Below, piece after piece: positions 47,434 through 57,192 of a stretch of DNA of 64,000 nt. Below the pieces are notes generated by a model. The model had not been told where the DNA came from. It did no database searches and was given only the letters and a program-made list of their open reading frames with translations. Source of the stretch: Leptospira fluminis (lineage in GTDB: Bacteria > Spirochaetota > Leptospiria > Leptospirales > Leptospiraceae); NCBI RefSeq assembly GCF_004771275.1, contig NZ_RQEV01000002.1, positions 62,001 through 126,000 on the forward strand, written 5' to 3'. Each line of letters opens with the position of its first letter. Position 1 is the stretch's first letter. Both the position numbers and the translations under genes were made by a program.

Positions 47434-49978
47434 AAGGACCTCCCAAGCGAAACTGATTTTCCACATATCTGAAGTACTTTTTGGCCAGCGAGTCGGAAGT
47501 CGCTTTCAGAAGTTCTAATATATCACCGCTCCAGCGCCGCAAACCGCCAGCCGGATCGGCGTATTCGAATAGTCGCTTCGCATCCTCCTCTTTAAATCGG
47601 GCGACGAGTTCGTAGAAAATCCGGACCTCGTCCGGGTTTTCCCCGCCGGAGCCGGGCAACATCAGGGCGTTTTCCTGAATTCTGGAGAGTTGGTATGCGA
47701 AAGAACGGGGATTCGTATCGTCGAAGAGAAGAATGTCGATCACGGATTGCGCATCGATCCTGTACTTGTACCTTCTCCTGTATGTGATACGGATATCGTT
47801 TACGTTTAAAAGACTTTCGAACACTCCCTTGTTGTAAAGAGTGGTCAGATCCACCAAGGAAAGCATGATTCTGGAAAGGAATTGGGCTCTTTCCAGACGT
47901 TTTCCTAAATCCAGAAAATAGTATCCCGTCTCCCGGCTCATGTTCTCGGAAGAGAGTCCGGACAGGGAAGCGAGTAAATGGATCAACTTTTGCAGATACT
48001 CCAGTATCTCCCCGTAGGAATTATTCCGAGGGGATTCGCTTTCGATCTGAGAGATCAAATATCTGGTATCGTCGGAAATCCGGTCTCGGACGGCCTTAGT
48101 GGTACGGATGAAGAAATCCAAATCATGCCGTATGCTTCCGGAAGAATACTGGGAGGCGACCGTTTCGTAGATCTTATCCCGCGTCAATTCCAAGGATTCC
48201 TTCGAGGACAATTCGCCGAATCCTCCGTTATTATACGACACTCGGGATATGATTCCCAGAAGAACGGAAGATTGTTCCCGCTCGTACGACTCCTCCGATT
48301 CCAGCAATTTGTTCAGACATTCCCGGACGAGGCGCGCCGTATTCTCGGCCCGTTCCGCATAACGTCCCATCCAGAACATATTGTCGGCAACCCGACTCGG
48401 AACTCCTCCACCTTTTCGCCGCAACGGAATATGCTCCACTTGTCCGGGTAGCAGACTCACGTCTTTTTTCTCTTCCGAAGAGAGGATCCAAAGATCCTTG
48501 GAAACCGCGCCTCTTTGATTCGTAACGATCAGTTCGTCATGCTTCGGAGAGACTCGAACCAATCCCCCTGGCATGGTGGTATACCCGTTTTCGGAAAGGC
48601 AAGTGAACGTACGGAACACAGCCTTGCCTAAGACGGGCTCTCCCGAGGCGGAAAAAACGGGACAAGTGGAACCGCTCAATATTTCCTGCGCGACGTAACG
48701 TTCCGGTCTCGCGAGCAATTTCTTTCTCCACTCTTCCCGCTCGGACTTGGAAAGAAGGGAGAGAAAAACGGATGGTTCGAAAGGATTTCGGACCGCCGGC
48801 TTGAGAACGAATTTTTCCGGCTCGCTGAACACCTCTTCCAATGCGGCAGGATCTCCCATCCAATGAGTGGGAACATTCGGAATGATCAGTTCCTCTCCCA
48901 GATAAAATTTGCAGAGCGTGGAAAGGTACGCATGGAGGGCCCGATTTTCCAGAAAACCGGAACCGATAGGATTCGCGACGAGTACCGTTCCCGCACGCAC
49001 GGCTCCGAGTATTCCGGGGACCCCCAAAAGGGAATCCCCTTTCAGTTCCAACGGATCCATGAACCAATCGTCCACACGACGGAAAATGACGTCCACTTGC
49101 TGGAGGCCTTCCACGGTTTTAAGAAATACTTTGTTTTCCCGCACTGTCAGATCTTCCGCCTGAGCCAGTACGAATCCCAAATATCCGGCCAAGTAGGCGT
49201 GCTCGAAATAGGTTTCGTTTCCCGGACCGGGAGTCAACAACACGATCAAAGGATCCCTATCCTTGGAAGGGGAAAGAGTATATAATGTTTTTCTTAAGGA
49301 TCTGAAATAGAGAGCGACTCTGTGCACCTGGGAGTCCCGGTAAACCGAAGGAAATACGCGGGAAAGTACGATCCTATTTTCCAGGGCATATCCGGATCCG
49401 GAGGGCGCCTGGATCCGATCTCCGATCACGAAGAATTTTCCCGTAACATCCCGACTGATATCCGTAGCCACGAACGCCAGTCGAAAAGTGGAGGCGTCGT
49501 AGATCGGAGCGCAAGCTCTTAGAAATCCGCCGGAATGGAAAAGCAACTGCGGAGGAATTTTTTTCTCGTAAAGGAGCTTTCGGGGGCCGTAAACATCCTT
49601 CAGGATTTCGTCCAGCAATTCGGACCTCTGGATGAGACCTCTCTCCACCTGGTCCCATTCCTCGCTTTCCATCAGGAGAGGAAACAGGTCCAGGGACCAG
49701 ATACGTTCCCTCTCGTCTCCGTATACGTTGTAAGTGACCCCGTTTTCCCTTAAGATACGGAGACTGTCTTCTTTTCTCCTCTTTAGCTCGCTCGGTCCCA
49801 AGCGCTCGAAGGAGCGAAGCAGAAAATCGTATTTATCCCTCGGGTTTCCCGCGCGAGAGCAGACCTCGTCGAAAATGCCCGACAAAGGGGAATATCCCGC
49901 CAAGAGGCCGTCGTTTTGGGAAGCTTGCTGGCCCATTTTCCGGAAGTCATTTTCTCTTCCGGTCCCGATTTTTTCCAT
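47426..49978 (-). CDS. Fused circularly permuted ATP-grasp and alpha-E protein (locus A)
   Basis: An 850-aa fusion. The first about 500 residues are a circularly permuted type-2 ATP-grasp domain (GVTYNVYGDERERIWSLDLFP, LENRIVLSRVFP, LLTPGPGNETYFEHAYLA, VIFRRVDDWFMDPLELKGDSLLG). The last about 320 are an alpha-E domain (VADNMFWMGRYAERAENTARLV). Locus B encodes the same pair as two genes. ATP-grasp enzymes join a carboxylate to an amine, so a peptide or amide ligase is implied; alpha-E is a helical domain of unknown role that travels with it. Where locus B has the glycine loop NGAGGYGM, this copy reads VRNPFEPSVF (after FVLKPA), so nucleotide binding may differ. The first ATG is used as start. 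Confidence 0.85.
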   Translation of the reverse strand: MEKIGTGRENDFRKMGQQASQNDGLLAGYSPLSGIFDEVCSRAGNPRDKYDFLLRSFERLGPSELKRRKEDSLRILRENGVTYNVYGDERERIWSLDLFPLLMESEEWDQVERGLIQRSELLDEILKDVYGPRKLLYEKKIPPQLLFHSGGFLRACAPIYDASTFRLAFVATDISRDVTGKFFVIGDRIQAPSGSGYALENRIVLSRVFPSVYRDSQVHRVALYFRSLRKTLYTLSPSKDRDPLIVLLTPGPGNETYFEHAYLAGYLGFVLAQAEDLTVRENKVFLKTVEGLQQVDVIFRRVDDWFMDPLELKGDSLLGVPGILGAVRAGTVLVANPIGSGFLENRALHAYLSTLCKFYLGEELIIPNVPTHWMGDPAALEEVFSEPEKFVLKPAVRNPFEPSVFLSLLSKSEREEWRKKLLARPERYVAQEILSGSTCPVFSASGEPVLGKAVFRTFTCLSENGYTTMPGGLVRVSPKHDELIVTNQRGAVSKDLWILSSEEKKDVSLLPGQVEHIPLRRKGGGVPSRVADNMFWMGRYAERAENTARLVRECLNKLLESEESYEREQSSVLLGIISRVSYNNGGFGELSSKESLELTRDKIYETVASQYSSGSIRHDLDFFIRTTKAVRDRISDDTRYLISQIESESPRNNSYGEILEYLQKLIHLLASLSGLSSENMSRETGYYFLDLGKRLERAQFLSRIMLSLVDLTTLYNKGVFESLLNVNDIRITYRRRYKYRIDAQSVIDILLFDDTNPRSFAYQLSRIQENALMLPGSGGENPDEVRIFYELVARFKEEDAKRLFEYADPAGGLRRWSGDILELLKATSDSLAKKYFRYVENQFRLGGPYG

Positions 49979-50024
49979 CCTTTAGAACGGAGAACTGCCG
50001 TTTTTACGCCGAATTCGGACCGAT

Positions 50025-50054
50025 CTCCGCTCCGCCGAAACTGACGGAGCGGAG
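50025..50054 (-). terminator. Stem-loop after the TonB-dependent receptor gene
   Basis: A perfect 10-bp inverted repeat (CTCCGCTCCG / CGGAGCGGAG) with a 10-nt loop just beyond the receptor's stop codon (minus strand). No U-tract; it also separates the iron operon from locus A. Confidence 0.55.
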
Positions 50055-50060
50055 GGGACT

Positions 50061-52496
50061 TTAGTCCAGCTTCAGAGTAGCACCTATATTGATCTGACGA
50101 TAAGGCCCTTGTTGGATTCCGACAGGCAGCCGCCCGGAGATATAGACACGGTCTTCCAGGTTCTTTCCGTTGATAAAAACGGACCACCTGCCGCCCGGAG
50201 CCTCGTAACCGAAGTCCGCATTCCAAATACCGTAGCTCGGAACCACTCCTTGGCTACCGTCGGTACTTTGGTTTTTCGTATTCTGAAGATCGGAGTATTG
50301 TTTATCGAAATATTGGTATTCCAATCTGGCATAGAATCCGCGGGGACTCTTAAAACCGATCGCTCCGATAAAGGTATGCATAGGAACGTACGGAAGATAG
50401 TTACCGTTTGTGTTTACCCGGATCGTATTGCCGGCCGAATTGACGCTGAACAAAGGCTGGTTGGTCACGCTGACGGTACCGTCGGGATTCTGAACGGTCC
50501 CTACGGGAACGTAAGTGGTGGAAACCGCTCTAGTATAGGAATAAGCCACCTCTAAGGGAACTTCCCAACGCGAGTCCGCGAACTTTCCGAAGTCGAACAC
50601 GAAATTACTTTCCACGCCTCGGTTAACGGACCTGCCCGCGTTGATCGGTACGGCGCCGATGGAAGATCCCGCCTCGTTCGTATTCACGATCTGATTGGAA
50701 AAAAACAGAGCGTACGTACTGACCTGAGTATAGAAGTATCTCGTAATATTTCCCCGGAACCCGGTCTCGTAATTATTGGAACGTTCCGCGTTGAGCTTAT
50801 AACCCAATCCCAAGGAGGGATTCAGGATCGTGGAAAAGGACGGAGGAGAGAAAGCGGTATGGGCTCCCGCGAACCACATGAATCTTTCCGTAAGATCGTA
50901 CGTGAGTCCGAATCCGGGAAGCACCACTTTCGTGTACGTTTCGTTTGCCTGATTGACCAATATATTCTGCCCCACGGAGGATGCGAGTCCGTAGGCCACG
51001 TCGGTCGAAGTGGCGAACTTACGATGGGTGTACACTCCCTGGGAAATGTATTCGTATCGAACTCCCGGAATCATTTTGAATCTTTCCGTCAACTTGATGG
51101 AATCCTGCACATAGGTCGCGTACGCCTTCGCGTTCCGAGTCTGTTGCTGCGTGGTCAATCCCTGGTCCATCGTGGGATACGGAAATTGATTGTATGCCGC
51201 ATTGACGGTTTCGTAATGCGCCCGAGCTCCGACGGAGATCTCGTTTTCGAATCCGAGCAAAGTGAATTTGCCTTCCAATTTCGTCTCCAACCCTCCCGTC
51301 CGGAAGAATTGGTGGCGATTCGGAGTCGTGTTCTGCATATAGATCACGTCTCCGGGACGGTTTCCGAGAGGAGATGGAGCGTAGACCGCAAACACGTTAT
51401 TCGTGGGAGGCGTAGGCAATCCGATTTCGTTCGCGTTGTTATACGAATAGGATTCCTGCTTGAACTGGAAGCCTACGTTGGTCCAATAAGAACGGGTGAT
51501 CAATTTCCAGTTGTCGTTGAAAGAATGATCGTGCCCGATCACTGCGGCCTGTCTTTCCACATGCTTTCTGTCGAAACGAGCCGGATTCGTCTTAGGGTTT
51601 TTCCAGTATAGCCCTTCGGTCAACCCCAGATAGGTTGCCTGAGAGTCCTGCTGGTACATCTGGTATTTTAGAAAAACGGTATCCTTGTCTCCGATCTTCT
51701 GCATCAATTTTACGTTGAAGTCGTTTACGTTGAATCCCTGGTAATCCCGGAATCCGTTTCCTTGGGTGTGCAGATACGAAACGTCGTAGGCGGTATTCGT
51801 ACTCTGGGCCGTCCCTCCGTATTGCAGAAGATTGGAGGCATATCCGTTCGTGCCGCCGATCAGCTTCAAATTCAAGGTCGGTTTTTCCGGAGGTTTCCGT
51901 GTCACGAAGTTCACGATCCCTCCCAAGGTGGTCGGCCCGAACAGAATGGAACCCGAACCTTTTACGACCTCTACACGCTCCATTCTATCTATCTGAGGAA
52001 TGAAATAACTTTCCGGCTGTCCGTAGGGACTCAAGGACGTAAAGACCCCGTCCTCGAGGATCAGAGTCTTTCTGGACTCTTCGTTACTTACCCCGCGGAA
52101 AGCGATGTTAGGAGTCAATCCCACGGCGTCCTGGTACCGGATCGTAGCGCCCGGAACGCGACGCAAGGCCTCCATAGAGTCTATCGGGTTCGTTTCCTTC
52201 AGGATCTTTTTCCCGACAACGTTGGCCGAGCCCGGAATCTTTTTCATATCGTCGTCTTTGGCGCCGATCACGTTGATCTGTCCGCTTTCCAAAAACTTGC
52301 GTCTCTTCTCCGCGATCGTTTCCTGTTCTTTGGAGACGGGTTGATCCGCTTCCTTCGGCTCGCCCCCGTTTCCGTTTTTGGGCTTCTCCGTTCCGGCCTC
52401 ACCCCCGTTGTTTTCCGGTTGCCCCATCAAGGGAACGGAGGAAAAAATTACGCATAATAAAAAAAGAATATTCCAAAAATAGAATTTTTTCTCCAT
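50061..52496 (-). CDS. TonB-dependent siderophore-type outer-membrane receptor
   Basis: An 811-aa receptor. After a signal peptide (ends near PLMGQ) and a Lys/Glu-rich linker comes a probable TonB box (INVIGAK). The plug domain follows with its standard signatures (SMEALRRVPGATIRYQD, GVSNEESRKTLILEDGV, VEVVKGSGSILFGPTTLGGIVNF), then a 22-strand-type barrel ending in INIGATLKLD. The plug pattern matches ferric-siderophore receptors of the FecA/FhuA group; the actual ligand is not determinable. The ATG at 52496 overlaps the stop of the upstream imelysin-like gene (TGATG), so expression is coupled. A Fur-like site lies ahead of the pair. Confidence 0.92.
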   Translation of the reverse strand: MEKKFYFWNILFLLCVIFSSVPLMGQPENNGGEAGTEKPKNGNGGEPKEADQPVSKEQETIAEKRRKFLESGQINVIGAKDDDMKKIPGSANVVGKKILKETNPIDSMEALRRVPGATIRYQDAVGLTPNIAFRGVSNEESRKTLILEDGVFTSLSPYGQPESYFIPQIDRMERVEVVKGSGSILFGPTTLGGIVNFVTRKPPEKPTLNLKLIGGTNGYASNLLQYGGTAQSTNTAYDVSYLHTQGNGFRDYQGFNVNDFNVKLMQKIGDKDTVFLKYQMYQQDSQATYLGLTEGLYWKNPKTNPARFDRKHVERQAAVIGHDHSFNDNWKLITRSYWTNVGFQFKQESYSYNNANEIGLPTPPTNNVFAVYAPSPLGNRPGDVIYMQNTTPNRHQFFRTGGLETKLEGKFTLLGFENEISVGARAHYETVNAAYNQFPYPTMDQGLTTQQQTRNAKAYATYVQDSIKLTERFKMIPGVRYEYISQGVYTHRKFATSTDVAYGLASSVGQNILVNQANETYTKVVLPGFGLTYDLTERFMWFAGAHTAFSPPSFSTILNPSLGLGYKLNAERSNNYETGFRGNITRYFYTQVSTYALFFSNQIVNTNEAGSSIGAVPINAGRSVNRGVESNFVFDFGKFADSRWEVPLEVAYSYTRAVSTTYVPVGTVQNPDGTVSVTNQPLFSVNSAGNTIRVNTNGNYLPYVPMHTFIGAIGFKSPRGFYARLEYQYFDKQYSDLQNTKNQSTDGSQGVVPSYGIWNADFGYEAPGGRWSVFINGKNLEDRVYISGRLPVGIQQGPYRQINIGATLKLD

Positions 52497-53713
52497 CAAT
52501 CTCCGTCTCCGCCGCTGCTACTCACGGGCCCGTTTCCGAGAACGGCCGGGAACTGAACGTTCAAAACGTTCAACAGATCGCTCAGCAATGAAACCGATTG
52601 GCTGATGGTGGACATGTTGGCGGAATTGATGCTGGAAAAGGAATTCAAGACGGTTTCCAGTTGGGTAATGTCCGACTTGGCCCTGGTATCTAACGACGGG
52701 GAATAGTATCTGATATAATCCGAAAGTCCGACGGCTCCGTTGCCTAGATACACCGCCTTAAAGCTGGCAAGGTTATTTCTAAGATTCACGACGCTGTTAC
52801 CGCTGAGCCTTGATTCGGAAAGACTTAAATTGATGACGCCGTTTCCGCCACTGGACAGACCGGCCGGTTTTTCCAACTTACCGTCCTTCATCGTGCTCAA
52901 TTGGCGTAACGCACCGGAAAATACGTCGTTTAAAGCGGCTCCGGAATAAGAGTAAGTAGTCGATCCCTTTCCCGCCGTCGCCAGCTGCTCTCCGTACTGG
53001 GTCGTTCCCGCGGGATCCCATGCATTGGCGAGTGCGGTCGCGTTTGCCGAATAATCCGCTAAAAGGGCTTGGAGAAGATTCAATCGAATGCTCGTCAGAT
53101 CGCTGCAGGCTTCCTGGTTGGCGCCGTAACTCCCAGGTTTGATAAACGCCACGTATTCGATAGCGATCAGCCCCTTCGCATCCTTGTCCAAAGTAGTCAG
53201 ATAGTTTGCCGCCCCCGCGACGGACGCACCGTACGTGCCGGTATAATCGAAATCCAAACTATCCATATCTCCCGCGCTGGGAGGAGATTCCGGACTTACG
53301 GTCTTCATCGCTTCTCCCGGCCAGGCGTCGAATAACGGATAATAGGTGACAAAGGGTCCGAAGTGGAAGATCTCCACTTTCTTTGCGGCAGCGATGTTCG
53401 CGAACCATGCGTTCTGAAAGTTCGTCAGATTCCCGGCAGTGCAGGAGGAGGCCAAAGTCGCACCTTGCGTCACAAGATTGGCCGCCTGGGTTTTCAGATT
53501 CGCAAACAGAGGAGGTGCTATTGTGCGTCCCACATTCGCCAGAAGGTTGCTCGGATCATAGGTGTTAAACATCCTATAAAGAAATCCGTTGACTAAAGAG
53601 TTGTCGCTAGCCCCCGGATGTCTAGGACTGCAGGACGAAAAAAAGAGAAAATAGAAGGTAAAAAGAAAAGATGCGAGGCCCCACGAACGTCTCCAGCAAA
53701 CCGGCGGCTTCAT
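52496..53713 (-). CDS. Imelysin-like (EfeO/IrpA family) lipoprotein
   Basis: A 405-aa predicted lipoprotein; a signal segment ends in LFFSSC (Cys28). The body matches the imelysin/M75 family in its two signature blocks: FQNAWFANIAAAKKVEIFHFGPF (about 99-121, split in two here only by spacing) and the GxHxxE region. The latter reads GLIAIE at 181-186: the family His is replaced by Ile, while Glu186 is kept. Imelysins are iron-regulated envelope proteins of unclear activity. The start was taken as ATG 53713; an in-frame GTG at 53728 is also possible. It heads the operon with the TonB-dependent receptor. Confidence 0.75.
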   Translation of the reverse strand: MKPPVCWRRSWGLASFLFTFYFLFFSSCSPRHPGASDNSLVNGFLYRMFNTYDPSNLLANVGRTIAPPLFANLKTQAANLVTQGATLASSCTAGNLTNFQNAWFANIAAAKKVEIFHFGPFVTYYPLFDAWPGEAMKTVSPESPPSAGDMDSLDFDYTGTYGASVAGAANYLTTLDKDAKGLIAIEYVAFIKPGSYGANQEACSDLTSIRLNLLQALLADYSANATALANAWDPAGTTQYGEQLATAGKGSTTYSYSGAALNDVFSGALRQLSTMKDGKLEKPAGLSSGGNGVINLSLSESRLSGNSVVNLRNNLASFKAVYLGNGAVGLSDYIRYYSPSLDTRAKSDITQLETVLNSFSSINSANMSTISQSVSLLSDLLNVLNVQFPAVLGNGPVSSSGGDGD

Positions 53714-53829
53714 ATTAAAGCCGTCCACAAAATCGAACTGAAATTCCTGACAACATAGAGATTCCTACTTCAATTAAATTTGTATCTGAGAATCAGGATT
53801 AAAAAGAGCCCTTCCGAGGCAAGTATTTT

Positions 53830-53844
53830 TGAGAAAGATTCTCA
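53830..53844 (-). promoter_or_regulatory. Fur-like operator of the imelysin/receptor operon
   Basis: TGAGAAAGATTCTCA is a perfect 6-3-6 inverted repeat that differs from the Fur-box core by little. It lies 117 bp upstream of the imelysin start. On the minus strand a TTGACA (53862-53857) lies 17 bp from where the -10 would overlap the palindrome, so bound repressor would block polymerase. A second half-match, TGAGAAT, occurs at 53787-53793. Confidence 0.65.
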
Positions 53845-53883
53845 GAAATTGACGAATGTCAAGAGAAGCAGAAATTATGTCAT

Positions 53884-56800
53884 TTAGGCAGAATTTTCTG
53901 CCCAACGAAGGTCTAGAGTATAAAAGGGAGAATTCTCTACTCTACGAGGGGGAGGAGAAGACCCAGCCGTATGACCGTCCGCGAAAAAGCGAGAGTTCCT
54001 GCGACTTTCCGCCTCAAAGGAGTTGATGGGAAAAGAATCATAGGCCCTTCCCCCCGGGTGCGAAACATAGTACCTGCAACCTCCCAGAGAACGTTGCGAC
54101 CAGCTATCCCAGATATCGAAGACCAACGGGTTCTGTACGGGAAGATTCGGGTGCAAGGTAAACGGAGGATTCCACCCCTTAAATCGCACCCCTGCCACTG
54201 CCTCCCCTTTTTTGCCCGTGGAACGCAAAGGAACTTCGAAGCCGTTGCAGGACAGTCGGAACCGTTCCGGGACCCAACCCTCCATCCGAACCTGCAACCT
54301 TTCCAAGGCAGAATCCACGGAACGGGAAGTGCCGAAAGAGGAGGACTCCTCTCCCAAAACGTTCCAAGGCTCCAAGGCAAGACGCAGTTCCAGAAAGACA
54401 GCTTCCTTTTTCATGGTTCCATACACGGGAAAACGAAATTCGAAGAAGGGGAAAAAATCCTCGTCTTCCAGCGGATAACCGTGCTCCCGCAAATCGTTTA
54501 GGACTTCCCGAAAGTCGCTCCAAACATAGTGCGGCAATAGAAAGCGATCGTGGAGTTCCGTTCCCCAAAAAACGGGAGGCTTCCGATAGGGTTTTTCCCA
54601 AAACCTTCCCAACAAGGATACTACCAAAAGTTGTTGTACCACGCTCATTCTATAATGGGGGGGCATCTCGAAGGCGCGGAGTTCCACCAAACCCAATCTC
54701 GGGCCGGCGGGAGGATAGAGCTTATCGATGGAAATTTCCGCGCGGTGAGTATTCCCCGTCAGGTCCGTCAGCAAGTTTCGGAAGAGGCGGTCCACCAACC
54801 AAGGGGGAAGCTTCTTCGATTCGTCCACTTGCTTAGCGGCCAGAGAGAATTCGTACAAAGTTTCGTCCCTTCCTTCGTCTAGACGAGGAGCTTGGGAGGT
54901 AGGACCGACGAATAGACCGGAAAACAAATAAGATAAGGAAGGATGGTGCTGCCAATAGCTGACCAGACTGCGCAATAGATCCGGCCTCCTCAGAAAAGGA
55001 CTGTCCGAAGGGGTAATGGCTCCTACCGTGATATGGTTCCCTCCTCCCGTTCCGGATTGCCTTCCGTCGATCTGGAATTTTTCCGCGCTCAGCTTTACCG
55101 CCTTGGCCTCTTCGTATAGAATTCGAGTCTTTTCCTCCAACTCCTCGAAATTGGAGGAAGGGTGAAGGTTCACTTCTATCACTCCCGGATCCGGTGTGAT
55201 CCTGAAAAGGGAGAGTCGGGGATCGGAAGGAGGTTCGTAACCTTCCAATAGGATGGGGATTTCCGAATCCGCACAGGCGGATTCTATACTGGCCATCAAC
55301 TCCAGCCAAATGTCCAGACGTTCCACCGGAGGTAGAAAGATCCGAAGAATTCCATGTCTAGGCTCAAGAACGAGAGTAGTGCGGATCGGAAGATCCCTAC
55401 CGGCGGGAAAAAATGTTCCCTTTCCTTTCGCTCGGAACTTTCCTTTTTCATAAAGTTCCATATAGGAAGGGAGCTTTCCCCGATCGGAAATGTCCGTAAA
55501 TAATGCGCTGGCTCGGAACGTTTCCGCAATGGAAGCGAAAGGCAGGCGGAATCCGGCAGGACTATCTCCGGGAACCAGGTACAATCTATCCCTACGAAAT
55601 TTCCATTCGGAGCTTTCCCAACGTCGCTCAACGTAATCGTACTGCAGCGGCAAAGCGAACGCTTTTTGGAGCCGAAAGCCGTCGTCCAAAAGGGAAAGTA
55701 GCTTTTTTCTTTCGAGAGTCTCGAAAGAAAAATCCTCTTTTTCCGGACCTGCCTCCGCCTTGGAATTCCACTCGGGCAACTGCCCCTCCTTCCAAAGATA
55801 ATAAAAACCGTCCTCGAACAAAGGATGAAGATGATCCGAGGAAAGACCTAAGGAAGCGCAGATTTTCTTTCCCAACGTTTCCGCGGATGCGAGATCGCGA
55901 ACAGGATCCGCTTTTTTTTCCTCTCCCAAGGATGCCAAAACGGTTTCGTCGGACCATAGAATTTCCCCATCCCTTCTCCAAAATACGTTTAAGGACCAAC
56001 GAGGGAGGGGCTCTCCCGGATACCATTTTCCCTGGGTGACCTGAACCACCGACCCCGGCGTCATCCGATTTCTCAATTTGGTCAGGAGCTCTTGGGATAG
56101 GCGTAGTTTTTCCGATCCCAATGCGGACGTATTCCATTGCGGGTCCTGGCGGTCCGTATCCGAAACGAAAGTCGGCTCCCCGCCGATGGAGATTCGAATA
56201 TCCTGTTTCTTTAATCTACTATCGATCGTTCTCCCGGAATTCAGGATTCTCTCCCATTGGGATTCCGTATAAGGTTTCGTGACTCTGGGGGATTCCTGGA
56301 TTCGCTTCACCTCCATCCTGAAATGGAATTTCGTATCCGCAGGATCCGAGTACCCGAATACGGGAGAGGCGCTAGACGGCTCCGGCACCGCCGCAAGAGG
56401 AATATGCCCTTCCCCGGCAAACAAACCCGAAGTAGGATCCAGCCCCACCCAGCCGGCTCCCGGCAAATATACTTCCGCCCAGGCATGAAGATCGGTAAAA
56501 TCCTCCTTAGGTCCCTGAGGGCCGTCGGTAGGGACCTCGTCCGGTCTCAGTTGGATCAGATAACCGGAAACGAAGCGGGCGGCCAAACCGATATGCCGTA
56601 AGATCTGTACTAGCAGAAAGGCGGAATCACGGCAGGAACCCGACTTCCTCTCCAAAGTTTCGGTGCAGGATTGGACTCCGGGTTCCATCCGAATCACGTA
56701 GGATACGTCCTCGTACACTTTTTGGTTCAGACGCACGAGATAATCCACTGTTCTCGCCGTATGGAGGATTCCTTCCTTTCTCAATTTCGAAATATAATCG

Positions 56801-57183
56801 GCTAACGCATAACTACCGTCCGTAGCGCTGAGATACGGAAGGAGTTCTTTCCTTAACGTATCGGAATAAACGAAAGGTGTATTCTCCGCTTCGGGCTCCA
56901 GAAAAAAATCGAAAGGGTTCAAAACGTGGATTTCGGCGACCAAATCCACCAGAATCCGAAGGCAACTCGTCTTTTCCGGAAACACCAACCTGGCTTGGTA
57001 ATTGCCGAAAGGATCCTGCTGCCAATTTAGGAACTGCTTGGAAGGATCCACTTGAAGCGAATAGGACACGATCTTCGTCCGGGAATGAGGCGCAGGACGG
57101 AGTCTGATCACGTGGGGAGAAAGAGAAACGGGCCTATCGTAAAGATAGGACGTTTCGTGCGTTAAGGAAACCAATAAGGGCAT
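53884..57183 (-). CDS. Transglutaminase-like protein with C-terminal DUF2126 region (locus B)
   Basis: A 1099-aa protein with two parts. Residues 1-300 are a Bact_transglu_N beta domain plus a transglutaminase-like cysteine protease with a complete triad: Cys184 (KSGSCRDSAF), His233 (DLHAWAEVY) and Asp249 (GLDPTSG). The rest (about 330-1090) is the large DUF2126 region (RISIGGEPTFVSDTDRQDPQWN, TQGKWYPGEPLPRWSLNVFWRRDG), which contains GTGGGNHITVGA and ends in a small beta domain. Its role is unknown. It starts 9 bp after the alpha-E gene, so the three locus-B genes form one operon with the order ligase, alpha-E, transglutaminase. It is cytoplasmic (no signal peptide). Confidence 0.9.
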   Translation of the reverse strand: MPLLVSLTHETSYLYDRPVSLSPHVIRLRPAPHSRTKIVSYSLQVDPSKQFLNWQQDPFGNYQARLVFPEKTSCLRILVDLVAEIHVLNPFDFFLEPEAENTPFVYSDTLRKELLPYLSATDGSYALADYISKLRKEGILHTARTVDYLVRLNQKVYEDVSYVIRMEPGVQSCTETLERKSGSCRDSAFLLVQILRHIGLAARFVSGYLIQLRPDEVPTDGPQGPKEDFTDLHAWAEVYLPGAGWVGLDPTSGLFAGEGHIPLAAVPEPSSASPVFGYSDPADTKFHFRMEVKRIQESPRVTKPYTESQWERILNSGRTIDSRLKKQDIRISIGGEPTFVSDTDRQDPQWNTSALGSEKLRLSQELLTKLRNRMTPGSVVQVTQGKWYPGEPLPRWSLNVFWRRDGEILWSDETVLASLGEEKKADPVRDLASAETLGKKICASLGLSSDHLHPLFEDGFYYLWKEGQLPEWNSKAEAGPEKEDFSFETLERKKLLSLLDDGFRLQKAFALPLQYDYVERRWESSEWKFRRDRLYLVPGDSPAGFRLPFASIAETFRASALFTDISDRGKLPSYMELYEKGKFRAKGKGTFFPAGRDLPIRTTLVLEPRHGILRIFLPPVERLDIWLELMASIESACADSEIPILLEGYEPPSDPRLSLFRITPDPGVIEVNLHPSSNFEELEEKTRILYEEAKAVKLSAEKFQIDGRQSGTGGGNHITVGAITPSDSPFLRRPDLLRSLVSYWQHHPSLSYLFSGLFVGPTSQAPRLDEGRDETLYEFSLAAKQVDESKKLPPWLVDRLFRNLLTDLTGNTHRAEISIDKLYPPAGPRLGLVELRAFEMPPHYRMSVVQQLLVVSLLGRFWEKPYRKPPVFWGTELHDRFLLPHYVWSDFREVLNDLREHGYPLEDEDFFPFFEFRFPVYGTMKKEAVFLELRLALEPWNVLGEESSSFGTSRSVDSALERLQVRMEGWVPERFRLSCNGFEVPLRSTGKKGEAVAGVRFKGWNPPFTLHPNLPVQNPLVFDIWDSWSQRSLGGCRYYVSHPGGRAYDSFPINSFEAESRRNSRFFADGHTAGSSPPPRRVENSPFYTLDLRWAENSA

Positions 57184-57192
57184 TCTACGATT

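Noticed and set aside
50859..52457. Long plus-strand ORFs opposite the TonB-dependent receptor
   Set aside because: No ribosome site, signal or family; frame follows the receptor's codon pattern.
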